Part shown: positions 43,262 through 53,639 of the stretch, in pieces
Position numbering within the stretch: the stretch's first letter is position 1
Layout: every line of letters begins with the position of its first letter
NCBI GenBank assembly: GCA_024291935.2
Contig: CM044314.1
Coordinates: 29,548,001 to 29,612,000 of the forward strand
Length of the DNA stretch: 64,000 nucleotides
Source of the DNA: Okapia johnstoni
Taxonomy: Eukaryota > Chordata > Mammalia > Artiodactyla > Giraffidae
Direction of reading: 5' to 3'
Position numbers and translations under genes: made by a program
The notes under the pieces: generated by a model
The model's database searches: none
What the model was told of the DNA's origin: nothing
The model's input: the letters and a program-made list of their open reading frames with translations, nothing else

Positions 43262-43560
43262 TAAGTTTCTGCCATCTGATAAATACTTATCGAACACTGA
43301 TGCTCCACGCATTGTGCTAGACCCCAGGGGTGCAGAGAAGGAAACAGTAACTGTAGACTGAATAAGACACACTCACTCAGCCTGTCTTCTGCATTTGTGT
43401 GTTTTTACAGGTGATATAGACAGAAAGCAACATATATCAAATGGCAGAAAGTTAAAAGTTCCATGAAAGAAGAGAAAGAATTACTCTGGCAGTTCAGGGA
43501 GGAAGCATGGACATGGCTGGAGGCTTAGAAGGGGAATTGGGAAGGCTAGGGGAAGAGGCA
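43262..43560 (+). repeat. L2 LINE 3' end
   Basis: 'cgcattgtgctagaccccag', 'gggtgcagagaaggaaacag', 'gactgaataagacac', then 'aagttccatgaaagaagaga' follows the L2 3'-end order (size-of-element, 'aagtgctatgaag' block). Old mammalian LINE, non-coding here. Confidence 0.65.
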
Positions 43561-44585
43561 GAGGAAGGCTCAAAATGATGGCAGGGGAGTCCCTTGGACA
43601 GATGGACACAATGACAAATGTCTTCTTCAGGCAGAGCTGACCACATGACAGCACCAGTCTGGCCCTGCTGACAGATCCTAGTGAGGCTCTAATTCTTAGG
43701 CTGACCAGTCCGCCTGGGGTAGGGTGCTGTCAGGAAGCTCACCTCGGAAGCAAACAGCCTTCACTGGACGATTCAGCCTCCCATGGGGAGTCTCTTAAGA
43801 GTAAGTCATTTTAGGGGACTGACAGTTTTTGGGGGTGGGGGATAGGGAGTCCAGAGACTGTAGTAACCATGTCTTTACTTCTGCATTCTGATGCTTTGAC
43901 ATCCAGGGTCTTGCTGATTTTGAAGGGACTGTCCCTCTGGTTAGCCTAGAGATAGAAAATAATTTGCCCACAAACAGTTTTCAAATATAAAACCATGCTG
44001 AAACTATCTCCTTTATGGGGCTCTCACTTTCTGGGTCACCATTTGCCTGTCTTACAACCCCACAGCCAGGTATCAGACAAAGCCCCTGTGCCCCACAGCC
44101 TGCTGAAATTATTCAGACCAGCCAATCCTAGTCTCACCCTTTCCTTCTCATGGAAACCACGATAAAGATTCTCATTCACATCTCTTTCTTCTCCCACTAC
44201 CTCCTGACTAACCTGGTGCTTCCCCAGGTAGCCCTTCATGATATGGCCTGCTCCCTTCTCTTGGGCTCTGTAAGTAAAAAACTTATCTTTTCAGTGGTAC
44301 TCATCTCCTGGTCTGTTGACCTTCCATACCTTCTTTTTTTTTTTAATTAATACCCTACCTTTTAAAACAGAGATTCACAGAGCAAAGGCAATAAGAAGAA
44401 GTCATGGGGCAGAGAGAAGAAGGTACTGAGAAGATAGCATGGTATAAGACAAAGAGAGAGAGAATATTGTTTTTTCCTAAATAGGGAACTGTTTGAAATT
44501 AATCCCAACGCTTCCACAAAACAATAAAATTACATATTTTCGCAAGTAAAAAAAAAAATAGCACATGTTCATCAAGATACTGTTA
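43561..44585. other. Single-copy-looking DNA
   Basis: No exon or family-level repeat recognised. A T13 tract lies at about 44333-44344. Confidence 0.45.
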
Positions 44586-44589
44586 AGAC

Positions 44590-45720
44590 AGGTAAAAGGT
44601 GAGCCACAGAATGGGGGAATATGCTTTTAATACATACATGACCAGAATAAAAACTTGTATAAAGCCTATAAATCAAGAGGGAAGACAAACTAACCAATTT
44701 TTTTTAATGTGCCAAAGAATTGACTAGGCACAATACAAAAGAGAATGTCAAAATGGTAAATAAGCACATGAAAATGTGCTGGATACATGATAATACCAAC
44801 AATTGGGAAGGATGGAGAGTAACTAGGAATTCAAACTGCTGATGGAATGTAAATTGATACAACAACTCTGGAAAATTGCTTGGCAATATCAACTAAAACT
44901 GAACATATGCATATATTGTAACCAAGCAAGTTCATCCCCGGATATAGTCCACAAATTGGTCAAATAAAATGCCAGTCAATTAAACTTTGCCAAAATCTTC
45001 AAAATCTTTTAAACAAATCTACACACGTCATCACCAAAACACACATACAGTACTAGAATGTACATGGTAACCCTCTTTGTGCGTGCGTGTGTGCTAAGTC
45101 GCTGCAGTCACGGCCGACTCTTTGCGACCCTATGTACTGTAACACACCAGGCTCCTCTGTCCACAGGATTCTCCAGGCAGGAATACTGAAGTGGGTTGCC
45201 ATGCCCTTCTCCAGGGGATTGTCCCAACCCAGAGATTGAACCCAAGTCTCCTGCAGCTCCTGCATTGCAGGAGGGTTCTTTACCGCTGAGCCACTGGGGA
45301 AGCCAAACCCTCTTTGTAAGAACCCAAAGAAAAATCCAAATGTTGGTCAACAATAAAACAGGTACAATAGTAGAATGTCCCTACTGAGGAGTATTATACA
45401 ACAAGAAAAAAAAGAATTATAATCACGTGCAGAAAGTCTCACAAACACTATGCTGAGCAAAAGAAGCTGACACTATATAGTTCATATGAATCCTTTCATT
45501 CATATGCAGTTCAAAACATACATATAAAGACAGAGCTGGCCTATGATGTCACAAGTCAGGATAGTGGGTACTTTGGGTAAGCATAGTACCTGGGATGAAG
45601 AACAAGAAACTTTTCTGAAAGGCGGATAATATTTTATGTGCTGGTCTGCATGTAAGTTACATTTTCCTGTATGCTCATGACTTGTCCATATTTTATACTT
45701 CACTGTAGATATTTACTGGA
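44590..45720 (+). mobile_element. Old LINE-1 3' region, split by a Bov-tA
   Basis: Decayed L1: 'aaatggtaaataagcacatg' (44752), 'aactgctgatggaatgtaaa' (44835), 'ctctggaaaattgcttggca' (44866), then after the SINE 'gaggagtattatacaacaag' (45386) and 'actatgctgagcaaaagaag' (45447). The 5' limit is uncertain. Interrupted at 45081-45305. Confidence 0.75.
45081..45305 (-). mobile_element. Bov-tA SINE inserted in L1
   Basis: Minus-strand Bov-tA with an alternating GTGC tail at 45081-45096 and the tRNA head at the right ('ggcttccccagtggctcagc' in sense). Perfect 12-bp target duplication AACCCTCTTTGT at 45069-45080 and 45306-45317. Confidence 0.96.
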
Positions 45721-46281
45721 ATGATCCTCTGATCTGCCCCCTATCAGTTTATTACAGAGGTTTCTGTACACCTCTCTCAACAATTAGTCATTCACTCTGT
45801 GTCTGCTTAAATGCCTCACAAATAAGAGACAGGCAAGTGGAGAATTCTTTCACAACAGAATTTAGAAGACAAAGTAGAGTGAATTCTAAGAAGCATGTCA
45901 CCAACTGACCAATTTGCTGAATTTCTAAATTCATTTTTAATCTTGCAACTATATTTACAACTATATCCCTGAACATAATATCAGCCCACTTCTAGATGCA
46001 TTCATGAATTAATCAGGCTTCCATTCTTTACCTGTGAGGACATCCTTCTTCCCTTTAGGAGTTTTTTCATATATCTCTGAATATCATTTTTATTGTTCCC
46101 AATTTGTACTTTTTATCCCCATCCTTTCAACAAAGCCTTTTCTTGTTTTCCTAACAGTAGACAAACTTTAATATTTTTAATTCTAATGAAATACCATATT
46201 CTCCACCACGGGTTTCTATTTATTGTAAGTGGTGTCTTAATCTTACAGGGAAATTGTAAAATATACTTTTCTGAACAGCAT
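45721..46281. other. AT-rich DNA, nothing recognised
   Basis: No defined repeat or gene. Confidence 0.45.
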
Positions 46282-46295
46282 ATATGTTCATAAGA

Positions 46296-46517
46296 GCTTT
46301 CCTGGTGTCTCAGATGGTAAAGAATCTACCTGCAGTGTGCAAGACCCAGGTTCGACCCCTGGGTTGGGAAGATCTCTTGGAGAAGGAAACGGCAACCCAC
46401 TCCAGTATTCTTGCCTGGAAAATTCCACAGACAGAGAATCCTGGTGGGCTACAGTCCATGGGGTTACAAAGAGTTGGACACAACTGAGTGACTAACACTT
46501 TCACTTTTTCTTTTCAA
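46296..46517 (+). mobile_element. Bov-tA SINE
   Basis: Head 'gctttcctggtgtctcagat' at 46297, B-box 'ggttcgacccctgggtt', body 'ggcaacccactccagtattc', and tail 'tcactttttcttttca'. Perfect 14-bp target duplication ATATGTTCATAAGA at 46282-46295 and 46518-46531. Confidence 0.96.
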
Positions 46518-46531
46518 ATATGTTCATAAGA

Positions 46532-47095
46532 AGCATAAAACCTATGATGTTCCTTAATGATTACCTAAATTGCTCTGAAATGAACTAAAAATCAGACAAA
46601 TGTTATTTTGTAGATATCTCCAAAAGTGACAAAAACTATATCATCCAATACCATCCATTCTATAAATTACATAATTAAAATTTGTAACAAATAAACATAA
46701 ATTACTATTGGAGAAGTTAGTCAAAGAATTCTATAACTCCTAGAATTTTTGGTGAATAAATAAATGGCTTTTAAAGGATTTCAGAAGAACTCACAATAAA
46801 CTGAAAAATTTACAAAGGAATAATTGAAATTGAAAAGAATTTTTAAAATGTTATAGAAAAAAAATCACTTTAAATACTGAGAATGTGAAAGGGAACCTCT
46901 CAGTTTTGGGATGGCCTGAACACAGGAACATAACCACCGCCATCTTCCTTCCTAACTCACTGTTGTAACATGCTAATGGGTCTTCACCATGTTCACTTTA
47001 TCTAGTGTTTGACAGTAGAAATGGAGTCTCTGTTTATGAAGAGAAAGGGACAAAGAGAGAGAAGATGAGAAAAAAAATGTATTGAGAGACATTTA
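46532..47095. other. AT-rich DNA, nothing recognised
   Basis: No repeat family or gene recognised. A purine-rich stretch lies at 47038-47085. Confidence 0.4.
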
Positions 47096-47099
47096 TTAT

Positions 47100-47262
47100 G
47101 ATTTTCTCTTACCTTTATTGACATATAATTGAGACGTAGCATTGTATAAAGTTAAGGTGTTGATTCGATACACTTCCATGTTGCAAAATAATTACCACCA
47201 ATATCCTCAGGTAAAAGCTCCATACCATCATAGAATTACCACTTCATTTTTGTGATGAGAAG
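47100..47262 (-). repeat. Probable L1 3' end, antisense
   Basis: 'ttattgacatataattgaga', 'ttaaggtgttgattcgatac', 'gttgcaaaataattaccacc' fits an antisense L1 3' UTR of older mammalian type. Confidence 0.5.
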
Positions 47263-47289
47263 GGCTATTTAATGAACACTTGCTCTATG

Positions 47290-47430
47290 AAAGACACTAT
47301 GGGATGGGTGGAAAGGAGGCTAAAGAGGGAGGGGATATGTGTATATGTATAGCTGATTCTCATTCTTATATGGCAGAAATCAACACAATATCATAAAAAA
47401 ATGATCCTCCAATTAAAAATTTAAAAAATA
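47290..47430 (+). repeat. L1 3' end, sense
   Basis: 'ggctaaagagggaggggata', 'gatatgtgtatatgtatagc', 'tatggcagaaatcaacacaa', 'aatgatcctccaattaaaaa' and an A-rich tail correspond to an artiodactyl L1 3' end. It lies in opposite orientation directly after 47100-47262. Confidence 0.65.
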
Positions 47431-47499
47431 TTCTCACCAGAAAATTTCCAAACAACAAAGAAATAAAGTGGAAAAAATTGTGCAAATATAGTTAAAGTT

Positions 47500-47725
47500 T
47501 TCAAGGTAATAATAACAAATTCACATATGTACTTGGCTCTGTCCTCAGCCCAATATTTTTATCACTTGAATGCTCACAACAGCCTTATGAGGAATGTACT
47601 AGTATCATCATGGCCATTCCATGGATGCAGTAACTGAGGTACTGGGAGTTGAAGTAACTTGTCTTAGGTCACGCAGATAGAAAGTGGCAGAGCTAGGTGT
47701 GAATCTTTGTAGTTGGTGGTACATA
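47500..47725 (-). repeat. MIR SINE
   Basis: Antisense MIR: 'gctcacaacagccttatgag', 'gatgcagtaactgaggtact', 'aagtaacttgtcttaggtca', 'cagatagaaagtggcagag', 'aatccttgtgctctg'. Near full length. Confidence 0.85.
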
Positions 47726-47924
47726 ATCCTTGTGCTCTGAGTAGACAGCGATCAAGCTCAGGACATGTGACCAGTTAGTCATAGCTCCAGTGAAGTGTCA
47801 GCTGAGAAAAAAGAGGACGAAAAATCTATTTAGCTACTTGGCAAGAAAATTACATAAAAGGAAGACTTCAGAAGAGTGTTGTACTCTGCCTTTCCACGGT
47901 CAGCCCTACCCCTATTATCTTTAA

Positions 47925-48190
47925 TCGGTGCCCTCATTACCATGTCAAATTAAGAGCTGACATCAGCTCTGCTCTGCTGCCACTTTGCCACTTTGCTCTG
48001 GGCCCTGCTCTCATTCAGCCAGGTTAAACCGTCTTCCTTAATTACCAGTAGGAGCTCAGTCTTGCGCAAAGAGCAGTTGGAAGATAAATTAAAACAAGGG
48101 ACTTTTGTTTAGCACATGCACTTGGCCATCACATTCACCTTTATTATGTCACCCAGGGCCAGGGGGATGTTCTAAGGGCTTAATTGTTGG
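47925..48190. other. Repeat-free block, possible conserved non-coding element
   Basis: Between two MIRs there is repeat-free sequence with homeodomain-type cores (TTAATTA at 48037-48043; CTTAATTG near 48180) and an inverted motif AGAGCTGACATCAGCTCT (47952-47969), an 18-bp perfect palindrome. It is not coding. A regulatory role is inference only. Confidence 0.35.
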
Positions 48191-48289
48191 GAGGCCCGGG
48201 GCTCCCACGAGTAATGAGGAGTGGGCCTTGTGGCCGGGGTGCACCTCCTCTCCTGGGCAGAGACAGCGGTCAGTGGGGCCTTCTTTCCA

Positions 48290-48490
48290 CTAGAGAAGCA
48301 GCACAGCGCAGCGAGCCAGCGCACAGCCTTTGGGATCAGACAGGTCTGTGTTTGAATCCTAGCTTGGCGTGACCTTGCTGTGTAGCCTTGGATAAGCCTC
48401 TTCAGTTGCTCCTGTCCAGGGGGTAATGATATCTAGCTCATAGTAATGTGAGGAGCAAATGACAGAGTGTGTTTTAGTGACTGTTAATAG
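48290..48490 (+). repeat. MIR SINE
   Basis: Sense MIR: 'gatcagacaggtctgtgttt', 'gaatcctagcttggcgtgac', 'ctgtgtagccttggataagc', 'gggggtaatgatatctagct', 'gtgaggagcaaatgac'. Confidence 0.8.
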
Positions 48491-48619
48491 TTCCCGGGTG
48501 AAATAAGCACTCATGTTTGTGTCACAAGAGAAGAGAAACTTCGTTGCCATTAAGAATATCTTCAACTATCCCAGGCGGAGCAGGACCAGGACTCCTATGA
48601 CTGCCCAGACGTGTCACCA

Positions 48620-48740
48620 AAGACCCAGAGGTCTGTGATCCTACTCTGTGATCTTGAATAAGCCTCTTCAGCTTGCTGAGCCTTCATTTCCTCTTTTGTG
48701 AGATGAACCTCAGATTTGTGAGCCTCGAACGAGATGACTG
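48620..48740 (+). repeat. Second MIR SINE fragment
   Basis: 'ctactctgtgatcttgaata', 'agcctcttcagcttgctgag', 'ccttcatttcctcttttgtg' and 'agatgaacctcag': the MIR core again, about 140 bp after the first and in the same orientation. Confidence 0.75.
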
Positions 48741-50590
48741 ATGTCCAAGAACCTCACCCAGTGCTATCATTTATTTCTAAATCGGATTGGGAAACAAAGT
48801 TTTGGGAAGCACAGAAAATGAGGTTCCTGATTTCTTCCCAACCATCTGAAAGTTTTATTACAACCAGCTTCCAGACAAAGGCTCTGGGACTGCTCTGCTG
48901 AGCTCCTGTTCTGTCACAAAGAAGTGTTGTCTGACTCATTCTGTCTCCTCTTTCAAAGGCTGCTGGGGCTGAATAGTCATGCTGGCTTCTTACTGTCTCC
49001 TCTCCATCTCTGGTTGGTCCACACAGGCTGAGAGCAGGAGACAAGAGTCCAAAGATGAGCCTCGCCTCCAGTAATTCCCACTGCTCCTCCTCACACACCG
49101 CTATTTCCACTGTGCTCCTGGTCACCCACCAGGTACACCTCCACTCTGCAGTCTCCTTCCCATCCTGTCTGCTCACATTTTCAGTTTTCCATGTTTTCAA
49201 TCTTTCCTTTGCTTGGGGGACGAGTGAGAACTCCCAAAACACGCACTCTCAAGTGGGGCGCCGAATTTTTAGAAATTTGCATCAGTTGAGACTTTTGGAG
49301 CACACACACACACACACTCATGCACAAACCTATACACACACGCGCACCCTCTGCCATCGACAGAGAAGACAGTTTCACAGGTAAGTGTGGTGTGCCACCA
49401 ATGGATGAGCGTCCCCAGCCTCTCATGGAAATCTCTGGAGTTGATTACAGACGGGTTCTGAACAATGAGGGAAAAGGCTTGGCACGAGGGCAGCTGTGAT
49501 CCATGTCACAGTGATGACTTGGCAGCTTCATTGGATCCAGAGTCAGCCCCAGCAGTGCGTGCTTCTGGGAAATATCTCTGCCACGAAGACAAGGCCACCC
49601 ATGCAAGCTGTTGCCTTCTTGCTTATCCACATCCTATTTATAGCAGCAGTTCTGTGAAACAAATGTTCCAACCATACATCTGCAACTGTTTCTTGCTCTA
49701 AGCTCATTCCTTCTTGGTCTCAAGATGTACCACCAGAAGCTCCCCACTAGGGTATTTCTAAGGGAGGCAGGGGGATGCAGAGTCACCTCCAGCAGAAACT
49801 CTGCTGAACCCACAACAGGATCCACGTGGTGGAAAGTCAAGCCACATATGGCCCTCGAAGAAAGGGCATGGCTCCTGTCCCCTCCCAGGCCACGAGAAGA
49901 CCCTCTCGGGCATGTTGACTGGTGGAGACTTGTTTCCTCTGGAGCTGGAGGGGATGGGATAAGAAAGAACAAGCCCATGGCCGTGCCAGTTCTTCTTACT
50001 CAAGAGCCACACGCTTTATCATGTCAAATGATGAAAATATTTTTTTTCTACCTAGCTTGGGGGCTTCCCATTCTGGCAGAGATTACATGGATGCCAAAGC
50101 AAGCCGTCTGCTAGGAATGTGAGCAAACTGGCTGCAAATGGAGGCCTCAAGATTCAACAAGCTGCTGCATTTTGAATCCAAGGAGGCACTGCTCACATTC
50201 TCTCTCACTGGGGACTCATGGGGCAGTAATCTCTGTGCTTGTGACTTTGTTTCTGAAGGTTGACTTTGTGAGAGCTCCGACTCAGACATGAATTTGCTTG
50301 TTGTTCTTAGAATATATCTCTAAAGTGTTGGCGAATGTGTTTCTCCAGCTAAAAAGATCAGGGGAAAAACACAATGCTTCACCTTTTACCCCACCCTCAC
50401 TGCTAAGTACACCAGGAGCACCAGCCACACTCACCCAGCCCTGCCCCTTAGCGCTCCAGCCTTTGTGCAGGCTGCTGCCCCTCCCCCCACCCCAGCAGCC
50501 TCCTTCCCTTTTCCACTTTCCTTTAAGATGCAAGACAAGGGTTACCACCCTAATGAAGCCTCCCTCAACCATCCCAGAAAAAATAAATTA
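48741..50590. other. Single-copy-looking DNA without a supported gene
   Basis: Open frames up to 162 codons exist on both strands (48754-49242 minus, 49055-49384 plus, 49725-50114 plus) and they overlap each other. None has recognisable domains. A strong splice-donor-like CAG/GTAAGT occurs at 49377-49385. A CA-rich microsatellite lies at 49300-49345. Confidence 0.4.
49300..49345 (+). repeat. CA-rich microsatellite
   Basis: (CA)9 followed by interrupted CA/CG units. Confidence 0.9.
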
Positions 50591-50599
50591 TCCCCCTCA

Positions 50600-51050
50600 T
50601 AGTTTCCCGTGGCTGCCTTACCACACACAGGATGGCTTAAACAATAGAAATTATTTTCTCACAGTTCTGGAAGCCAGAAGTCTGAGACCAAGGTGTGGGC
50701 TGGGCTGGGCTACCTAATAAGGCTTTGGGGAGAATCTGTTTCTTATCTCTTGTAACTTGTGGTGGCTCCAGACACTCCTTGGCTTGTGGCTCTATCAAAC
50801 CATTATACCTCCCTTTTTGCATCACCTTCTCTGTGTGGCTCAAATCTCCTCTGCCTTGTTCTTATAAGGATACATGCCATTGAATGTAGGGCCCACTTGG
50901 GTCATCCTGGGTGATGCCCTCTTAACATCCTTAATTATTTCTTCAAAGACCCTTTTTCTAAACAAGGTCACTTTCCAGGGGTTTGGACATACAAGTCTTT
51001 TTGGTGACCACACTTCAACCCACTGTAGTCCCTAACCAAAAACCCATTAC
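50600..51050 (-). mobile_element. MLT1-like LTR (ERVL-MaLR), antisense
   Basis: 'ggctgccttaccacacacag', 'gatggcttaaacaatagaaa', 'cacagttctggaagccagaa', 'ggctccagacactccttggc', 'ttgttcttataaggatacat' and 'gtagggcccacttgggtcat' follow the antisense order seen in MaLR LTRs. Solitary LTR, no internal genes. Subfamily uncertain; it is more diverged than 6120-6771. Confidence 0.65.
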
Positions 51051-51070
51051 ACCACCCCACTCCTTTCTAT

Positions 51071-51618
51071 GTTGTTCAGTTGCTAAGTTCTGTCCTACTC
51101 TTTGCAACCCCATGGATTGCAGCACACCAGGCTTCCCTGTCCTTCACTATCTCCCAGAGTTTGCTCAAACTCATGTCCATTGAGTTGGTGATGCTATCCA
51201 ACCACCTCGTCCTCAGCTGCCCTCTTCTCCTTTTGGCTTCAATCTTTCCCAGCATCAGGGTCTTTTTCAATGAGTTGGCTCTTCCCATCAGGTGGCCAAA
51301 GTATTGGAGCTTCAGCTTCAGCATCAGTCCTTCCAATGAATATTCAGGGTTGATTTCCTTTAGGATTGACTGGTTTGATCTCCTTGCAGTCCAAGGGACT
51401 CTCAAGAGTCTTCTCTAGTACCACAATTTAAAGCATCAATTCTTTGGCCCTCAGCCTTCTTTATGGTCCAACTCTCACATCTTTACATGACTACTGGAAA
51501 GATCATAGTTTTGACTAGACAGACCTTTGTGGGCAAAATGATGTCTCTCCTTTTCAATATGCTGTCTAGGTTTGTCATAGCTTTTCTTCCAATGTGCAAG
51601 AGTCTTTTAATTTCATGG
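51071..51618 (-). mobile_element. BovB LINE 3' end, 5'-truncated
   Basis: Minus-strand BovB from the C-terminal ORF2 region to a 'gttgttcagttgctaagt' end. The frame at 51076-51405 retains [17 protein letters not shown] and [19 protein letters not shown] up to the natural ORF end. Flanks CTTTCTAT at 51063-51070 and 51619-51626 look like an 8-bp target duplication. It lies next to the MLT1-like LTR. Confidence 0.93.
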
Positions 51619-51984
51619 CTTTCTATAGCCCTCCCCAAACGTACCTATCGCTATGTTATGGCACGTGGCACACTGAGTCATAGATGCATTCCCCTGCCCC
51701 TAGATTCAAGTCTTTGAACTACTTAAGATCTATTGGCTTTTGTTTTCAGATTACTGTCATTATGCGCTTGTTACAGTAGATGAATATAAATGTGAAGCCA
51801 AAGTCTCCCATGGTCATCCTAATCCAGCTGCAGGGTCTTTCCTCTGCTCCTTAAGGTGGCCAGGCTTAGAAGTTTGGTTTGCATTCTTCCCACAATGTTA
51901 ACACTTATACAAACATGCAAAATTTACATTTATACACACCCACCCATACACATACATAAGGCCTTTGTTCTTCCTTTAAAAGAA

Positions 51985-52205
51985 TTCTGTAAACCTCTTT
52001 TGGTATTTAAGACTATATCACAGATGACCCTATCAGTGAGATAACCTTTGTAGTAGTTGCATAATACTCCATTTCGTGGAAGCAGGATGGTTTACTCAAT
52101 CAGTGCCATATAGGTAGATATCAGATTGTTTATCTGTACTTTACCTCTAAAAATATTGTCATAGGACTTTCTTTCATGAATACGCCTAGTACATTTCTGA
52201 TGATG
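51985..52205 (-). repeat. Possible old L1, antisense
   Basis: 'gtagttgcataatactccat' then 'ggtttactcaatcagtgcca' and 'gattgtttatctgtactt' resembles the antisense L1 end that also appears at 24580-24850. Confidence 0.45.
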
Positions 52206-52208
52206 AAG

Positions 52209-52211
<3 letters not shown>

Positions 52212-52262
<51 letters not shown>
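52212..52262 (+). repeat. (AT)n microsatellite
   Basis: About 25 uninterrupted AT units. Confidence 0.97.
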
Positions 52263-52263
<1 letters not shown>

Positions 52264-52283
52264 AGGCTTTAGTATATCTGAAC

Positions 52284-52485
52284 CAGTGGTTCTCAACTGG
52301 AGACAATTGTCTCCCCCACCCCCATGGCAATATCTGGGCACATTTTTGTTTGTGACAACTGGGGAGAGAAGGTTGTTGGCATCTAGTGGGTAGGGGGCAA
52401 AGATGATGCCAAACATCCTACAATGCCCCTCCAACAGAAAACTATCCAACCCTAAACGTCAACAGTGCTGATGAGGATAGCTCCA
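52284..52485 (+). mobile_element. MER20 (hAT-Charlie)
   Basis: It starts CAGTGGTTCTCAACTGGAGAC and has 'ggcaatatctgggcacattt', 'ttgtgacaactggggagag', 'ggcatctagtgggtaggggg', 'gccaaacatcctacaatgcc' and 'cgtcaacagtgctgatgagg'. Length is about 200 bp against a family of about 220. MER20 is a non-autonomous DNA transposon known in other mammals to carry regulatory sites. Confidence 0.92.
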
Positions 52486-52499
52486 CCTAAAAAGCTTTG

Positions 52500-53630
52500 T
52501 TTTGTAAGTAGGATGAGGCAAGGTCTTTTGTTTATTCATAGGGATTGTTAATTATGTCTGTATCCATTATTAATCCTTCTTATCTCACTGAAATAAAATG
52601 TTATTCAATCTCATATTTTCTTCACAAACATCTTTATTTCTGAGCTGTTTTCAGAGCTTCTGATCCTTCCACCAATCTGTTTTCCTATTCTTATGCCAAT
52701 GCTATCCAATTTTGCTTAGCTGGTTACTATTTTTTTACAAAATGCAAACATATACTAGGTATAAACTCCTTATGTTTATAGCCTTACAACTATCAAACTA
52801 AATCTGCTTTACAAATTAAATGGAAATAAAATCACAAAACCAGCACACTTCAAATTAGCACAAATTAAAAATGTGTTGCCATAACAGAGTCACTGATCAG
52901 AAGTGAACAAGGTACTCAATCCTACAGGGCAGGTCCTCTTGAGTTGGGAATGCTGAGAGTATTTGTTATGTGATGATCTTATGTGCTCTTGTTGTTTGCA
53001 GTGATGTCAACTTAGTTGTCACTGAGCCACAATAGTATCTGTATTCAACACAAACACATTTTAAATCTACCTCTATTTAGTATAGGACTGTTAATATTCC
53101 TTATCATCAGTTACTTATCAGTACAGTGATAAATACAAATATCACAGGGAGATTTTGTGGCTGTACTTAGTTATCAGTGGCTGCTGGATAATCCTATCAG
53201 TGGCTGTTGGATAATGCAGAATAGGATTATGTTTATTTTTTGCCATTATAATTTCAAATAAAACACATTTTAGGTTTGCAGAGAGAAATGTCAGATCCCA
53301 ACAAGTACCACAGATACCAATTTGAAAAGCTCTTTGTCTGTCTTTCTACTGTCATTGAAGTCTGAACTGCCAGAAGCCAGGGAGCTCACATGGTATTCCC
53401 CTGCCCTAATTTACTATTTTGATTTCAGAGTTTTATAATATCTGGTTCAGTAAGTCCTCTCTGGCATTCCTCAGTATTTTTCTTTTTCAAATTTTTACTA
53501 GGAAATCTTACACATTTGTACTTTCATATATATATTTCAAATAAAGAGGCATAATTTGTGATGCTCTGTAGAAAAATAAGAGGAATTCTGATGGAAAATG
53601 CCTTTCATGTACTCAGTGATTTCATGAGGG
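52500..53630. other. AT-rich DNA; short tandem duplication at 53172-53215
   Basis: No clear family, probably decayed L1 in part. TATCAGTGGCTGCTGGATAAT (53172-53192) is followed after 2 bp by the same 21-mer with one change (53195-53215), a 23-bp period. Confidence 0.45.
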
Positions 53631-53639
53631 TCCAGACTT

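Noticed and set aside
48754..49242. A 162-codon minus-strand gene
   Set aside because: It overlaps an opposite-strand frame, has no recognisable domain and no sign of splicing or conservation that I can see.
25503..51618. A CRISPR-like array of repeated BovB blocks
   Set aside because: Copies vary in length, strand and spacing, match a LINE family and have target duplications. This is a vertebrate genome.
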